Origin: Rhodopseudomonas pentothenatexigens
GTDB lineage: Bacteria; Pseudomonadota; Alphaproteobacteria; Rhizobiales; Xanthobacteraceae
Length of the DNA stretch: 64,000 nucleotides
Assembly: GCF_900218015.1 (NCBI RefSeq)
Contig: NZ_UFQQ01000018.1
Location: 1 to 64,000 of the forward strand
Direction of reading: 5' to 3'
The notes beneath the pieces are model-generated. The model did not search any database and was not told the origin of the DNA. It saw nothing but the letters and a program-made list of their open reading frames with translations. Shown here piece by piece: positions 63,958-64,000 of the stretch. Position 1 is the stretch's first letter, and each line of letters opens with the position of its first letter. A program made the translations under genes and the position numbers.

Positions 63958-64000
63958 CCTCATCCTGAGGAGCCCGGCACGGCCCGAAGGGCTGAGCCGG
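63958..64000. repeat. Left end of a CCTCATCCTGAGGAGC palindromic repeat, cut by window end
   Basis: CCTCATCCTGAGGAGCCCGG starts 18 bases after the thiolase stop. This opening is typical of a palindromic repeat found many times in Bradyrhizobium/Rhodopseudomonas genomes; the partner arm is outside the window. Confidence 0.65.

Overview
The window is high-GC DNA that reads as the chromosome of an alphaproteobacterium of the Bradyrhizobium/Rhodopseudomonas group, most likely Rhodopseudomonas palustris-like. The reasons are gene content (several branched-chain-amino-acid-type ABC importers, a phenylacetate gene set, a large acyl-CoA/aryl-CoA degradation cluster, P450 with a 3Fe-4S ferredoxin), tight overlapping operons, and many copies of the imperfect palindromic intergenic repeats typical of that group. 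I identified it from remembered family features, without any database search.

Layout. 1-332: the 3' end of an IS transposase and a small palindrome. 404-4790: a two-gene RND efflux operon. 5000-6289: hydroxypyruvate isomerase and a small RelE/ParE-type toxin-antitoxin pair. 6332-11033: a complete Liv-type ABC importer (F, G, M, H, binding protein). 11091-15251: a DUF1445 hydro-lyase/cyclase-family protein, a divergent LysR regulator, an M20 N-carbamoyl/ureido amidohydrolase and a D-2-hydroxyacid dehydrogenase. 15404-17361: a basic membrane protein and a tartrate/D-malate dehydrogenase. 17566-23115: a second Liv importer whose two ATPases are fused into one protein, followed by an SDR. 23309-27382: GH1 glycosidase, SbmA/BacA-like transporter and amidase. 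27401-32093: a ferredoxin-P450 operon with a duplicated upstream box, a sulfite-oxidase-like enzyme, a hydrolase-OsmC fusion and a desaturase.

32094-36311 is a looser, partly lower-GC stretch with a secreted amidohydrolase, a possible fibrillin-like protein and an MqsR/MqsA toxin-antitoxin pair. 36420-41200 is a phenylacetate segment: paaZ divergent from paaG-paaI-paaK, with a TetR-type palindrome in the divergent promoter. The epoxidase paaABCDE is not here. 41344-46409 holds an MFS transporter, alkB downstream of a LysR gene, a flavin-fold protein, a YkgJ-type cysteine protein, a hypothetical protein and a phasin-like protein. 46475-51336 is a possible signalling block: a membrane GGDEF protein, a DUF3307 membrane protein, and a cyclic-nucleotide-binding membrane protein coupled to an orphan IorB-type C-terminal domain. 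51641-63940 carries two enoyl-CoA hydratases, nitroreductase, three acyl-CoA dehydrogenases (two of them tandem duplicates), a feruloyl-CoA-synthetase-like ligase, an SDR, a TetR regulator and a divergent thiolase. Together these make a complete beta-oxidation set for an activated aryl- or alkyl-carboxylic acid.

No tRNA, rRNA or CRISPR array was found. The signals I would follow first are the palindromic repeats in nearly every gap of the acyl-CoA operon, the periodic CTTGGGCG element and the recurrent GGAAACGCC start-codon context, the MqsA that has lost half of its zinc cysteines, the GTTGCAACAC operator-like pair before the P450 operon, and the orphan DUF6537-type gene coupled to a cyclic-nucleotide sensor.
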